A DNA stretch of 64,000 bases from Alcaligenes faecalis (lineage in GTDB: Bacteria > Pseudomonadota > Gammaproteobacteria > Burkholderiales > Burkholderiaceae_B). The position numbers and the translations under genes were made by a program. The stretch is from contig NZ_CP023667.1 of NCBI RefSeq assembly GCF_002443155.1, positions 2,542,001 through 2,606,000 on the forward strand. Reading direction: 5' to 3'. Below, piece by piece: positions 36,520 to 47,426 of the stretch. The notes under the pieces are model-generated. The model was given only the letters and a program-made list of their open reading frames with translations. It had not been told where the DNA came from and searched no databases. Position 1 is the stretch's first letter. Each line of letters opens with the position of its first letter.

Positions 36520-38884
36520 CTTTGGCACCTCCTGCTGGGACCAGAATTTCACGGTTACCGTTGGGCTGCATGGCCGATACCAAACCGGCCTGCTCCATTT
36601 GTTCCAGCAATCGGGCTGCCCGGTTATAACCGATACGCAAATGACGCTGTACCGAGGAAATCGAAGCACGACGATTCTTGATAATGACTTGAACAGCCTG
36701 GTCGTACAGCGGGTCTGCTTCAGCGTCTGCCATGCCGGTCGCCGGGTTGACGCCGTCACCCGACTCGCCTTCGACCGCACCTTCCAGCAGGCCTTCTATG
36801 TAATCGGGCTCGCCGTGTTCTTTCAGGTGCTCAACCACGCGGTGAACTTCCTCGTCGCTGACAAAAGCGCCGTGTACCCGTTTGGGCAAGCCTGTACCGG
36901 GAGGCAGATAGAGCATATCGCCCATGCCCAGCAAGGTTTCCGCCCCCATCTGATCCAGAATGGTGCGCGAGTCGATCTTGGAGGACACCTGGAAAGCGAT
37001 ACGTGTCGGAATGTTTGCCTTGATCAGACCCGTAATTACGTCCACGCTAGGGCGCTGCGTCGCCAGAATCAGGTGAATACCAGCTGCTCGAGCTTTCTGA
37101 GCCAAACGGGCAATCAACTCTTCGATCTTCTTGCCCTGCACCATCATCAGGTCAGCCAGCTCGTCAATAATGACGACGATCATGGGCAGAACAGACAGCG
37201 GCTCGGGCGCATCTGGCGTCAAGGAGAAAGGATTGGGGATAGGCTCTTCACGCTTTTGCGCTTCGCGTATCTTGGCGTTGTAACCGGCCAGATTGCGCAC
37301 ACCCAACTTGCTCATCAAGCGGTAGCGTTTTTCCATTTCGGCCACACACCAGTTCAAGGCGTTGGATGCCAGACGCATGTCCGTGACCACCGGCGCCAGC
37401 AAATGAGGAATGCCTTCATAGACACTCATTTCCAGCATCTTGGGGTCGATCAGGATCAGGCGCACATCTGCCGGGTCTGCCTTGTAGAGCAGCGACAGAA
37501 TCATGGCGTTAATCCCCACGGACTTACCGGAGCCGGTTGTACCGGCCACCAGCAAGTGAGGCATCTTGGCCAGATCCGCCACCACGGGCTTGCCGGCAAT
37601 ATCCTTGCCCAAAGCCATGGTCAGCAAAGAGGCGCTGCTGTGATAGGTTTGCGAGCCAACGATTTCTTCCAGACGCACCATTTGGCGACGGGGGTTAGGG
37701 AGTTCCAGACCCATCAGGTTTTTACCAGGAATGGTTTCTACCACCCGGATACTGACCAGACTCAAGGCACGGGCCAGGTCTTTGGCCAGATTCACGATCT
37801 GGCTGCCCTTGACGCCGGTAGCAGGCTCAATCTCGTAGCGCGTAATGACCGGACCGGCTTGGGCAGTCACCACCGTTACCGAAACACCAAAGTCCGACAA
37901 TTTCTTTTCAATCAGACGCGAAGTGAACTCAATGGTTTCCGGCGACACCGTTTCTACATTGTCAGAAGCGGGGTCCAGCAGGGACAGCGGTGGTAAATCG
38001 CCAGCTTCGCCCGCCTGACGAGGTGCCTTGAACAAGGTCTGCTGCTTTTCTTTCTCGACGCGCTCGGATTTGGGCACGGCCACAAAAGCAGGTTCGATAC
38101 GAACAGGCTGTTCATGTACCAGTTGCTCCTGCTTGGCGACCACACTTTCCGTACGCTCGGCACGTTTGACCTCGCCCACGCGACGATCCTGACGAGCCGA
38201 CCACAAAGTCATCACCCGACGAATCGCCCCTTCAATGAAGCCACCCAGGCGTTCGGCCAGCGTCAGCCAGGAGAAACCAAAGAACAAACTGGCCCCACCA
38301 GCGAGCAGGCCCATCAGCACCAAAGTGGCACCGCCAAAGCCTATCGAAGTTACTAATAGTTGCGATAATAATTGGCCTAACTGCCCGCCAGCCCCCGCCG
38401 GGAGCTGCCATTGCTGGCCCAGGTCTTTAAAAAACAGCGATTCCAGGCCCATGCTGCCCAGAAACAAAAAGAAAAAACCTATGCCAATTTCCCAGCGCAC
38501 CCGAGGCAGAACATCCTCGTTTTTGGTGCTGGGCAAGAGCAAAGCGGTCAGACGATAAAAGCCCACGGCCACGCGCTGCACCAGCAGCACCACCCAGAGC
38601 CAGGCCGTCAAACCAAATAGAAACAAGAGGAAGTCAGCGATATGGGCACCAAAAATGCCGCCGCCGTTTTGGGTCAGACCCGAATGTACGGAGTGCGACC
38701 AGCCGGGATCGCCCGGATCCCAGGTCGCCAGTACCAGGCCCAGCCAGGCTGCCAGAGCAGCGAAGATAATCCACCGTGCTTCGCGCAGCAGTCCTGTCAG
38801 GCGCTGTTGCAGGGCTGAAGGCCCATTACGCACATTTTTGGATGACCGGGACGAACGAGGGGATGTTGCAGGTATTCTTGCCAT
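36509..38884 (-). CDS. ftsK: DNA translocase FtsK
   Basis: 791 residues. Four transmembrane helices in the first 200 residues anchor it at the septum; a short linker (about 200-300) follows; then the alpha-beta motor with Walker A in [20 protein letters not shown] and Walker [13 protein letters not shown]; the gamma winged-helix domain ([20 protein letters not shown]) ends the protein and recognises KOPS. The linker is much shorter than in E. coli FtsK. The ATG at 38882-38884 ([12 protein letters not shown]) is preferred to the open extension. Divergent from trxB. Confidence 0.96.
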   Translation of the reverse strand: MARIPATSPRSSRSSKNVRNGPSALQQRLTGLLREARWIIFAALAAWLGLVLATWDPGDPGWSHSVHSGLTQNGGGIFGAHIADFLLFLFGLTAWLWVVLLVQRVAVGFYRLTALLLPSTKNEDVLPRVRWEIGIGFFFLFLGSMGLESLFFKDLGQQWQLPAGAGGQLGQLLSQLLVTSIGFGGATLVLMGLLAGGASLFFGFSWLTLAERLGGFIEGAIRRVMTLWSARQDRRVGEVKRAERTESVVAKQEQLVHEQPVRIEPAFVAVPKSERVEKEKQQTLFKAPRQAGEAGDLPPLSLLDPASDNVETVSPETIEFTSRLIEKKLSDFGVSVTVVTAQAGPVITRYEIEPATGVKGSQIVNLAKDLARALSLVSIRVVETIPGKNLMGLELPNPRRQMVRLEEIVGSQTYHSSASLLTMALGKDIAGKPVVADLAKMPHLLVAGTTGSGKSVGINAMILSLLYKADPADVRLILIDPKMLEMSVYEGIPHLLAPVVTDMRLASNALNWCVAEMEKRYRLMSKLGVRNLAGYNAKIREAQKREEPIPNPFSLTPDAPEPLSVLPMIVVIIDELADLMMVQGKKIEELIARLAQKARAAGIHLILATQRPSVDVITGLIKANIPTRIAFQVSSKIDSRTILDQMGAETLLGMGDMLYLPPGTGLPKRVHGAFVSDEEVHRVVEHLKEHGEPDYIEGLLEGAVEGESGDGVNPATGMADAEADPLYDQAVQVIIKNRRASISSVQRHLRIGYNRAARLLEQMEQAGLVSAMQPNGNREILVPAGGAKDED

Positions 38885-38897
38885 GGACTCATTATAA

Positions 38898-40638
<1,741 letters not shown>

Positions 40639-40661
40639 TTTTCTTCATGGGGTACAGACGT

Positions 40662-40691
40662 AAAAAAGGCCAGCTTTCGCTGGCCTTTTTT
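40662..40691 (+). terminator. Terminator after the trxB-smr unit
   Basis: Stem AAAAAAGGCCAGC/GCTGGCCTTTTTT with loop TTTC; long T-run. Strong bidirectional form. Confidence 0.92.
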
Positions 40692-40887
40692 TTGTTGTTG
40701 TTATGTTGTACTGCCTATTGCTTTTATAATAGTGACCGTTTTATTTCGGTCTTTATTGCCCAGCTTTGCGGGGCTATGTCTCCTCACCTGCATGAAACGT
40801 ATTGTGCCCCATTTATAAAGCTGTCACACTTAGGGAATGCACTGATACCCGCATGGTAAGAAAATATCAGTCGCCCACTCGCCGCCT

Positions 40888-41262
40888 TTATTCCGCGGCC
40901 TGATCCAAAGCCTTCACGGCCCGCTTCCAAAACACCTGCATTTCTTTCTCAGCCTGCTTGTCGCCCTGCTCCTGGGCAATCACCAAGCCCTGCTCCAGAA
41001 TTTCCTTGGCCTGTTTGAATTGTTCCAGGTTCACCAGCACCCGCCCCAAAAGCTTCCAGGCAGCGGTGTAACGCGGATTCATTTCCACGGCTTTGGACAA
41101 ATGCTCGCGGGCCGCTTCCAGATCGCCCTCGCCCATACAGGCATTGCCCAGGCCAAAGCGCAGCAAGGCATTATCCTTGCCTGCAGCCAATAGTTTTTCC
41201 AAACCTTCACGCATAAACCGTACCCTTGAAAACAAAGCGAGGCTGGGTCGCGCCACTTTCAA
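40888..41262 (-). CDS. Tetratricopeptide-repeat protein
   Basis: 124 residues with about three TPR units: LLRFGLGNACMGEGDLEAAREHLSKAVEMNP, then YTAAWKLLGRVLVNLEQFKQAKEILEQGL (given in part). A protein-interaction scaffold; the partner is unknown. Internal start candidates exist (MREGLEKLLAAGKDN, residue 14), so the true N-terminus may be shorter. It lies alone between the trxB-smr terminator and the catabolic cluster. Confidence 0.78.
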   Translation of the reverse strand: MKVARPSLALFSRVRFMREGLEKLLAAGKDNALLRFGLGNACMGEGDLEAAREHLSKAVEMNPRYTAAWKLLGRVLVNLEQFKQAKEILEQGLVIAQEQGDKQAEKEMQVFWKRAVKALDQAAE

Positions 41263-41429
41263 ACACAGTTGAATAAGGGCAACGACCAGCCTGAACAGCC
41301 TGATGACTATAAAACCGTATAGCCATCAACCATTGAGCTTGGTTTTGTACCACGGAATATCAAAGGGCGGCCCCAGCAGCTCAGGCTCTGTAGGCCCATT
41401 CCCCTGCGGGTACCGCTCTTGTTAGCGCG

Positions 41430-42476
41430 TTAGGCCAGATCGCCTTGCAACACCCCCTTGCTGACAACTTCACGGCCATCCAGGCTAACCGTGCAGTTGC
41501 GCATTGGGTAGTCAAAATGGCAATCGGAGAAACGGCCTGCCGCCGGATTCGCGCCGGTAGAAAAAAGGAAGTTACCGGCAAAGGCGCGCAACTCGGTTCC
41601 ATTGGTATCGCGCTTGTCATACATGGCCATGGAGTCCCAGCGAGCCGCCGGAGCCATACCCCAGCCCACATGGCTGACCGCATAGGCATCCTTGTCATTC
41701 CAGCTGGCGTAATAAGAACGGATCAAATCGGCATCCACGCCCTTGCCTTCAATAGCCACGACATAATCATTTTCGATACGCAGGGTCACCGCCGATTCCA
41801 AATAGCGCTTGAAGGTCAGGTTCACATCTCCACTGTCCAGCACCAGCGTGCCATTCACACTGCCATTGCTGGGATAGCAAATGCACAGGCCAGCAGGCCA
41901 ATACCCAAAGCTGCCCGGCTTGTCGGCTATCCCGGCACTGCCGCGCCCGATCACACCCGCCAGGCTGACTGTCAGGTCCGTACCGGCTTCGGAGCTGATG
42001 TGCATGACGCTGGCGTCGGTAATCAGTTTGCCGCCAATATCGCACTTGCTTTGCAAGTAAGGACTGGGTTTGACCCGCTCCAGAATCTCGGGATGCTCGT
42101 CGCTGATCATCATGATGCGGGCACCTTTGGCCAGCAGAGCCGCACGCTCGGGCGAATGCAGCAGCCCTTCTACTGTGCAGTCCACAATGAACTGGCTGCC
42201 TGCCAAAGCCTGAACAATCGGGTCCATACCCTCCAAGGCCAAAGAAGTCCCGGTCGAGCGCAAGGCAATATTGCTTTTCAGTCGTGGCGAGACCAGTTTC
42301 ACATGGCAAACCCGTGCGCCCATTTGCGTCAGGGCCAACTCGGCCAGCTCGGCCAGCACGGAGCGCGATTGCGTCTCGGACAGCACAACGGCCATCTCGC
42401 CGGGCTGCACCTTGCAAAGTCCAAACACTTCTACAAAATCAGCAATCCACTTGCCTTCAATATGCTCACGCAACAT
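41430..42476 (-). CDS. NicX-like 2,5-dihydroxypyridine 5,6-dioxygenase family protein
   Basis: 348 residues from the ATG at 42474-42476, which has AGGAG 7 bp upstream; the frame is open to 42611. The fold is the M29-aminopeptidase-like one used by NicX, which opens the pyridine ring of 2,5-dihydroxypyridine. Iron-ligand positions recalled for NicX (His265, His318, Asp320) line up with His269 (AVSHVGWG), His320 and Asp322 (SDCHFDYPMRNC). Length equals NicX (about 350). RAFAGNFLFSTGAN and NGTLVLDSGDV also match from memory. A related peptidase or a different ring substrate is not excluded. Last gene of a unit with an MHS transporter and a flavin reductase. Confidence 0.78.
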   Translation of the reverse strand: MLREHIEGKWIADFVEVFGLCKVQPGEMAVVLSETQSRSVLAELAELALTQMGARVCHVKLVSPRLKSNIALRSTGTSLALEGMDPIVQALAGSQFIVDCTVEGLLHSPERAALLAKGARIMMISDEHPEILERVKPSPYLQSKCDIGGKLITDASVMHISSEAGTDLTVSLAGVIGRGSAGIADKPGSFGYWPAGLCICYPSNGSVNGTLVLDSGDVNLTFKRYLESAVTLRIENDYVVAIEGKGVDADLIRSYYASWNDKDAYAVSHVGWGMAPAARWDSMAMYDKRDTNGTELRAFAGNFLFSTGANPAAGRFSDCHFDYPMRNCTVSLDGREVVSKGVLQGDLA

Positions 42477-42544
42477 CTCACTACTCCTAGAAAATTCAAA
42501 AAAGGCGCTGCACAGCTTTTTCAGCTGGGCAGCGCCTGTACACA

Positions 42545-43876
42545 TCAGTCGTGCAAGTCCTTGCCCTTGGTCTCGGGCGAGGCAATGGTGGCCCACAAGG
42601 CCAGCACGCACAGGCCAATCAGATACCAGTCAAAAACCTGCTTTTGATTGATGGAATGCAGCCAGGCTTGCAAATAGGGAGCGGTCCCGCCCGTCAGGGC
42701 ACCAGCGACCGAATAGGGCAAGCCCATGGCGACCGCACGAATACGGGTCGGAAACTGCTCGGGGAAAAAGGCGGGCATGATGGCCGTGGGTGCCGAGATC
42801 AAGAGCATGCCGCCTGCCATGAACACCACCAGACGCCAGATCTCGCCCTGGCCGCCGGTCAACACCATGGTCAGCGGGATGATGCTGATGATGGAGCCGA
42901 TAGAAAAGAAGTACCAGTTCGCCTTGCGACCAAAACGATCCGAAAATGCGCCCCAGAAAATCAGACACAGAATCAGGAACAGATTGGCCCCTACCCCCAC
43001 CCACATCACCTTGGCAGCAGGCATGCCCAGGGAGGTGATGGCAAAGGTGGGCGCCATGATGGCCCAAACGTAATACAGCACGGTGCCGCCAGCCGACAAG
43101 GCAAATACGCGCAAGCAAGCGCTGCGATACTTCCAGACCTCCGACCAGAACACGCGTGCACCCGGGCGTGCCGTTTTGCCTGCCGCTTGCGCTGCGGCCT
43201 GACGGGCTTTGAACATGGGGGTTTCATCCAGCTTTCTGCGCAGATACAGCGCATATACCCCCAAGGCACCGCCCAGAACAAAAGGAACGCGCCAGGCCCA
43301 GGCTCGGACTACATCCTCGCCCAGCATGCTGGTCAGGCAGGCACTGAGCAGAACGGCGGCCAGCACCCCTATCGTGACAAAGACAAAAACGGATGAGGAC
43401 CACAGCCCACGCTTGTGAGCGGGCGCCATTTCGGTGACATAGGTAAAGGAAGAAACCACCTCCCCGCCGTGACCAATTCCCTGCAGCAAACGTCCCATCA
43501 ACAAGAACAGGGCGGCAATTGGGCCAACCATGTCATAAGTAGGAGCAATACCAATCACCAGACTGCCCAAGGCTGTCACCAGCATGGACAGGGTCATGGT
43601 GAAACGTCGCCCCTTGCGATCGGCCAACCAGCCAAAAAAGATGCCTCCCAAGGGGCGCATGAAAAAACCCACGGCAAACACCGCCAGCGTGCCCAGTAAT
43701 GCAGCCAGTGGGTCCTCGCTATGAAAAAACTGCTTGGCAAAATAGGCAGCAAAAATCGAGTAAGCCGTCCAGTCGTACCATTCCAGGGCGTTACCCGCCC
43801 CAACCCCCAAAATAACGCGTCGACGCTGCGCGGCAATCATGGGCTGCTCGCGCAAAGATGATGTATGTGCGTCCAA
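42545..43876 (-). CDS. MFS transporter, metabolite:H+ symporter (MHS) family
   Basis: 443 residues and 12 helices. MHS-type motifs: GNALEWYDWTAYSIFAAYFA at helix 1, RPLGGIFFGWLADRKGRR in loop 2-3, and LLQGIGHGGEVVSSFTYVTE in helix 4-5. MHS carriers import organic acids such as shikimate, citrate, protocatechuate or pyridine carboxylates. The start is either a TTG at 43874-43876 with AAGGGGA 6 bp upstream, or an ATG at 43838-43840 (MIAAQRRRV). Lies 68 bp before the dioxygenase, so it likely imports that pathway's substrate. Confidence 0.87.
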   Translation of the reverse strand: MDAHTSSLREQPMIAAQRRRVILGVGAGNALEWYDWTAYSIFAAYFAKQFFHSEDPLAALLGTLAVFAVGFFMRPLGGIFFGWLADRKGRRFTMTLSMLVTALGSLVIGIAPTYDMVGPIAALFLLMGRLLQGIGHGGEVVSSFTYVTEMAPAHKRGLWSSSVFVFVTIGVLAAVLLSACLTSMLGEDVVRAWAWRVPFVLGGALGVYALYLRRKLDETPMFKARQAAAQAAGKTARPGARVFWSEVWKYRSACLRVFALSAGGTVLYYVWAIMAPTFAITSLGMPAAKVMWVGVGANLFLILCLIFWGAFSDRFGRKANWYFFSIGSIISIIPLTMVLTGGQGEIWRLVVFMAGGMLLISAPTAIMPAFFPEQFPTRIRAVAMGLPYSVAGALTGGTAPYLQAWLHSINQKQVFDWYLIGLCVLALWATIASPETKGKDLHD

Positions 43877-43935
43877 GAGATGTCCCCTTCACTGTGATAG
43901 TTATGCTTCTTGTTTATTGTTTTTGATACGGCGGC

Positions 43936-44433
43936 TCAGGCCACCAACTGCGTGAAACGAGAACGATGAAAGATCAGTGGCGAGATTTCGCGCTCGATCT
44001 GCACATCGTGGATAAGCAACTGCACGGCATCGTGGTCCCCGGCCGGATGAACTTGAAAAACACTGCAGTCAAACCAGACTGATGCCCCTTGGATATGGAC
44101 GGCCCCCTCCTCGGTCAGCTCGACCTCGATATTGCTGAAGCGGCTGTCCTTGTCCGGCCCGGCCAACTGACGACAAATAGCCGCATGTTCAGCACTCAAA
44201 ATTGACACCCCCAGACGCGAGGCGCGAGACAGCAGCGCCCAGGTCGAGGAACTTTTCTGCACAAAAAAGGCGGCCAAAGGCGGATCCAGCGATACCCCTA
44301 CGGAGAAGCTGGACGCAACAATGACTTGCGGCTTGCCATCGAGCACAGCCGCAATGGCCGCTACCCCCGATGGAAAGTGTCCGAAGGCTTCGCGTACCGC
44401 CCTGGCTCCCAACCCACTTATGTTTTCTTTCAT
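43936..44433 (-). CDS. Flavin reductase (HpaC/NtaB-like)
   Basis: 165 residues of the flavin-reductase-like fold: REAFGHFPSGVAAIAAVL near the N-terminus, VASSFSVGVSLDPPLAAFFVQKSSSTW, GVSILSAEHAAICRQLAG, and a C-terminal ISPLIFHRSRFTQL. It should supply reduced FMN or FAD to a partner oxygenase. The natural partner is the group-D monooxygenase at 47427-48662, 3 kb away on the same strand. First gene of the flavin reductase-MHS-dioxygenase unit, divergent from the Dabb gene. Confidence 0.88.
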   Translation of the reverse strand: MKENISGLGARAVREAFGHFPSGVAAIAAVLDGKPQVIVASSFSVGVSLDPPLAAFFVQKSSSTWALLSRASRLGVSILSAEHAAICRQLAGPDKDSRFSNIEVELTEEGAVHIQGASVWFDCSVFQVHPAGDHDAVQLLIHDVQIEREISPLIFHRSRFTQLVA

Positions 44434-44532
44434 GACGATGACTCTGCTCAGGCGTTAAAGACCCAAAACCCAAAATGAGGCGAGCTCTTTTACCGCTTGC
44501 TCGCTTGGACTCAATTCTGTTTCGATCGTCAT

Positions 44533-44545
44533 TTATTTGCAATAA
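44533..44545. promoter_or_regulatory. Palindromic operator candidate, copy A
   Basis: TTATT-TGC-AATAA, about 90-100 bp upstream of the flavin reductase start. Confidence 0.5.
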
Positions 44546-44672
44546 CAAAAACGTCAATCAAGGATGTTTTTTGTTGATTTTAGGTATTAACCCTATGAAA
44601 AATCGTCGTTTTAAAAGCTATAGACCTATACAATTCACCTAAATTTTATTGCATATTATCTTTCGTCATTAT

Positions 44673-44685
44673 TTATTTGCAATAA
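44673..44685. promoter_or_regulatory. Palindromic operator candidate, copy B
   Basis: TTATT-TGC-AATAA, 40-52 bp upstream of the Dabb start, where it would overlap the promoter. Confidence 0.5.
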
Positions 44686-44724
44686 AAATAGGCTAACGCC
44701 CCCTTTTCAAGCCCAAAGGAAAAC

Positions 44725-45030
44725 ATGTATCTACATATCGTTTTGATGGCGCCCCACACCCCGCTCAGCCCGGAGCTGGCCCCCAAGCTGGACCACGCCT
44801 TTATCCGCATACGCCAGGAGTGCCCAGGCATAGAGCGCTTTGAATGGGTGCCGAATTTGTCGCGCAGCTCTGCGCGCTATAGCCATGCCCTGCTGTCTGT
44901 ATTCCGCACCCAGGATGCTCTGGATGCTTACAGAGAAAGCGATGCCCATCAGGCCATGCTGGATGCCATCGCTCCACACATTCAAGACATCGTGGTACTG
45001 GACAGCGTGCTGGAGGAAAGCCTGCCCTGA
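44725..45030 (+). CDS. Dabb-domain (stress-responsive A/B barrel) protein
   Basis: 101 residues. Ferredoxin-like dimeric barrel: MYLHIVLMAPHTPLSPELAP, RIRQECPGIERFEWVPN and the terminal HIQDIVVLDSVLEES. Dabb proteins in aromatic catabolic clusters are small isomerases, lyases or of unknown role. Its position opposite the flavin reductase and before paaX suggests a step in the same pathway, perhaps on an unstable intermediate. Confidence 0.82.
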   Translation: MYLHIVLMAPHTPLSPELAPKLDHAFIRIRQECPGIERFEWVPNLSRSSARYSHALLSVFRTQDALDAYRESDAHQAMLDAIAPHIQDIVVLDSVLEESLP

Positions 45031-45177
45031 GAAATCCCAGCCGCCACCCAGGCACACAAGACGTAACAAGCCCCCATGCGGCCGCGCTAGCGCCGCCGGG
45101 GCACGCACGGTAAAATGGCCCGCTACAAACCTACTATCAAAAATGGGTAGCAATCAGCCCCACCACCGGAAAACAGA

Positions 45178-46074
45178 ATGAAAGCAAGCGTCGCGATTGA
45201 TGAGTTCATCGCCAGCCGAGACCATGGCGAGCACGAGCAACTTGCCCCGCATCACTACATTCTGACGCTTTACGGCCTGTTCGCCCGCCCCACCGGCGTC
45301 ATCATTCCCGTGGCCAGCGTGGTCCAACTGCTGGCCGATCTGGGAGCTGAACCGTCCAGCGTGCGATCCGCCATCTCCCGACTCAAGAAAAAAGGTGTGC
45401 TGGTCAGCCAGCAAGCCGCCTCCGGTAAGGGCTATGCCTTGGCCGCCGAGCTGGAACCGCATATGCAAGCCGGTGACGAGCGGATTTTCTCTTCACCCTC
45501 CATGAATATTCGGGATCCCTGGCTGCTGGTTTCCTTCTCCGTTCCGGAAAGCGAACGTCAACATCGCCACAAGATTCGTACGGGCTTGGCCCGCATGGGT
45601 TTTGGCACGGTGAATGCGGGCCTGTATATAGGCCCGGCGCGCTTGCAGGCGGAAGCTGTCGAGTACATACGCGAGCACCAGCTCTGGCCCTATATTGAGC
45701 TGTTCACCTGTGAACCCAGTGGCCTGAGCGATATTCAGGAAAAGATTTCCCGCTGGTGGAATTGGGACAAGCTGGCCAATGAGTACCAGTCCTTTTTGAA
45801 CTCGTATCAGCACGAGGTTGAAGTCTGGCAAACCGCTTTGCGCCAGGGCACGGGCGACCCTTTGGAAGCCTTCCGACTCTATATGCCCATGGTGACACGC
45901 TGGCGCCGACTGCCCTTTCTGGATCCTGGCCTGGCCCCCGAGCTATTGCCTGACAACTGGGTAGGCAATACGGCCCGCAAACTGTTTGGTGACTTGCATC
46001 GACTGCTTAGCCCCCTGAGCTCGCAACACGTGCAGCAAGCCATTCCAAACTGGAAGGCTCGCGGCACGGAGTAA
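45178..46074 (+). CDS. PaaX-family transcriptional regulator
   Basis: 298 residues. N-terminal winged helix of the PaaX type (HYILTLYGLFARPTGVIIPV, then SVRSAISRLKKKGVLVSQQ), a central domain (NIRDPWLLVSFSVPESERQHRHKIR) and the C-terminal PaaX domain (LPFLDPGLAPELLPDNW). Founding members are repressors released by an aryl-CoA. Placed inside a cluster that has no CoA ligase in view, so its inducer may differ. 147 bp after the Dabb gene, same direction. Confidence 0.9.
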   Translation: MKASVAIDEFIASRDHGEHEQLAPHHYILTLYGLFARPTGVIIPVASVVQLLADLGAEPSSVRSAISRLKKKGVLVSQQAASGKGYALAAELEPHMQAGDERIFSSPSMNIRDPWLLVSFSVPESERQHRHKIRTGLARMGFGTVNAGLYIGPARLQAEAVEYIREHQLWPYIELFTCEPSGLSDIQEKISRWWNWDKLANEYQSFLNSYQHEVEVWQTALRQGTGDPLEAFRLYMPMVTRWRRLPFLDPGLAPELLPDNWVGNTARKLFGDLHRLLSPLSSQHVQQAIPNWKARGTE

Positions 46075-46088
46075 GCCCTCTCCTTTCG

Positions 46089-47423
46089 TTACGCCCCTGC
46101 AAAGCGAGCGATGTCGCCCATCAAGTCCTGGGCGATACGTTCAAACCGCTCCTGCGTCACCCCCTGCATCATGGGTGCATCCTGCCAGGCCTGAAGGTTG
46201 CCAAACTGAAACGGCAAATCAAAACAATGCCCGCTAAATACCCCCTCAAGCGGGCTTTGTTCCGTGAAGTCATTCCAAACCACAGAATGCCCCGCAGCCT
46301 TCAAACTGGCCGCATACTGCGTGGGAAAACGCTGAAACTGCAACCAGGACGAAGCTGCCACCACTTGCTGATACGGCGTCAGGCCCGACTCTACTCCCTG
46401 ATACGCCCCATTTCGCAGCAGGCAGTCTGGCAAATCCTCCACAGGCCATACACTCAACGCCTGATCGACCTGCTCTTGCGTCGCCTGCCGATGAAAAGGC
46501 ACATCAAAAAAGAACACCGAGGACTCTTGGGCTGTACAGCGCAGATACACCGCCTGTGCATGGCAGGCTTGCGCCGCCCAGTCAGGATTCAATAAATCCG
46601 GCGGCATCTCCGCACTGGCCACCGGCAAGAATGCCGAAGGAGCATAAGCCAAACGTGGCGGCTCTTTTTCCAAGGCCACCATGCCGTGCTGCATCAAGGT
46701 ATCCACGTCCGCCGTCAGCCATTGATCACCCAGGCTTTGTCGCACGCGTTCCGTAGTTTTTCTTTGCTGCTCGGGCGACCACGGCGTGCGCGTTCCCATG
46801 CTGAGCAAAGCCACACGGTCAATCCAGCCTCGTGTGGACTCCAGCACGCTAAGCAAATGCGCATACCAGCCACCTGCCGATTGCCCCATCAAGGTGATCT
46901 TGTCCGGGTCGCCACCAAAGGCATGGATACGATCCTTCACCCACTGCAGCGCCAAGAGCAGGTCGGCTGCTGGCAAAGGCAAGTCGTTCGCTTGTGCATC
47001 ACCCAAGTGTCCCAAGGCACCCAGACGATAATTGACATTGACCACCACCATGCCCTGCGCTGCTAGGCGGGTGCCGTCATACCAATCCAAAGAAGCGCCG
47101 CCACTCATCCAGGCACCGCCGTGGATAAAGAACAGCACGGGCAGACCTTGCGCTTGGGCGGGTGCCCACACATTCAGAAAATAAGCGTCTTCAGATTGCG
47201 GATTGGCACTGCCTGCGCCCATGACTGCAGCAAGGCGGCTGGGACGCTGCGGAAATACAGGCACCTGATCCAGCGATGTCGCTGCCACCCGACCCGTCGT
47301 CGCCCGCGCCGCTTCAAAACGGCGCGTGCCTTGGGCGTAACGCAGGCCATACCAGGCCTGCACCTCTACGCCATCAGCGCGACAACGACGCGAGGGAGCA
47401 TTGATCAGCAATGTCGCCGTCAT
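46089..47423 (-). CDS. Type-B carboxylesterase
   Basis: 444 residues, alpha/beta hydrolase of the carboxylesterase/para-nitrobenzyl-esterase family. Oxyanion hole FIHGGAWMSGG (about 99-109), SEDAYFLNVWAPAQ, and nucleophile elbow LMGQSAGGW (Ser182); the acid and His residues lie in the C-terminal third (VVWNDFTEQSP may hold part). Cytoplasmic, no signal peptide. Starts 3 bp after the monooxygenase stop, so the pair is an operon. It may release the true ring substrate from an ester, or hydrolyse a ring-cleavage product. Confidence 0.87.
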   Translation of the reverse strand: MTATLLINAPSRRCRADGVEVQAWYGLRYAQGTRRFEAARATTGRVAATSLDQVPVFPQRPSRLAAVMGAGSANPQSEDAYFLNVWAPAQAQGLPVLFFIHGGAWMSGGASLDWYDGTRLAAQGMVVVNVNYRLGALGHLGDAQANDLPLPAADLLLALQWVKDRIHAFGGDPDKITLMGQSAGGWYAHLLSVLESTRGWIDRVALLSMGTRTPWSPEQQRKTTERVRQSLGDQWLTADVDTLMQHGMVALEKEPPRLAYAPSAFLPVASAEMPPDLLNPDWAAQACHAQAVYLRCTAQESSVFFFDVPFHRQATQEQVDQALSVWPVEDLPDCLLRNGAYQGVESGLTPYQQVVAASSWLQFQRFPTQYAASLKAAGHSVVWNDFTEQSPLEGVFSGHCFDLPFQFGNLQAWQDAPMMQGVTQERFERIAQDLMGDIARFAGA

Positions 47424-47426
47424 GGC

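Larger units (their letters stand above)
44434..44724. promoter_or_regulatory. Divergent promoter region of the catabolic cluster
   Basis: 290 bp, AT-rich. The 15-mer ATTTATTTGCAATAA occurs exactly twice (44531-44545 and 44671-44685), once near each divergent start. Both copies follow a CGTCA. Likely target of the neighbouring PaaX-type regulator. Confidence 0.6.

Noticed and set aside
41430..42476. Calling the NicX-like protein a leucyl aminopeptidase (M29)
   Set aside because: The two families share a fold and are often confused, but the SHVGWG and CHFDYPMRNC iron-site blocks and the catabolic neighbours favour the dioxygenase. Kept as an alternative only.
46089..47423. Assigning the esterase as N-formylmaleamate deformylase (NicD)
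   Set aside because: NicD is a short (about 270 residue) alpha/beta hydrolase. This protein is a 444-residue type-B carboxylesterase with a different N-terminal layout.
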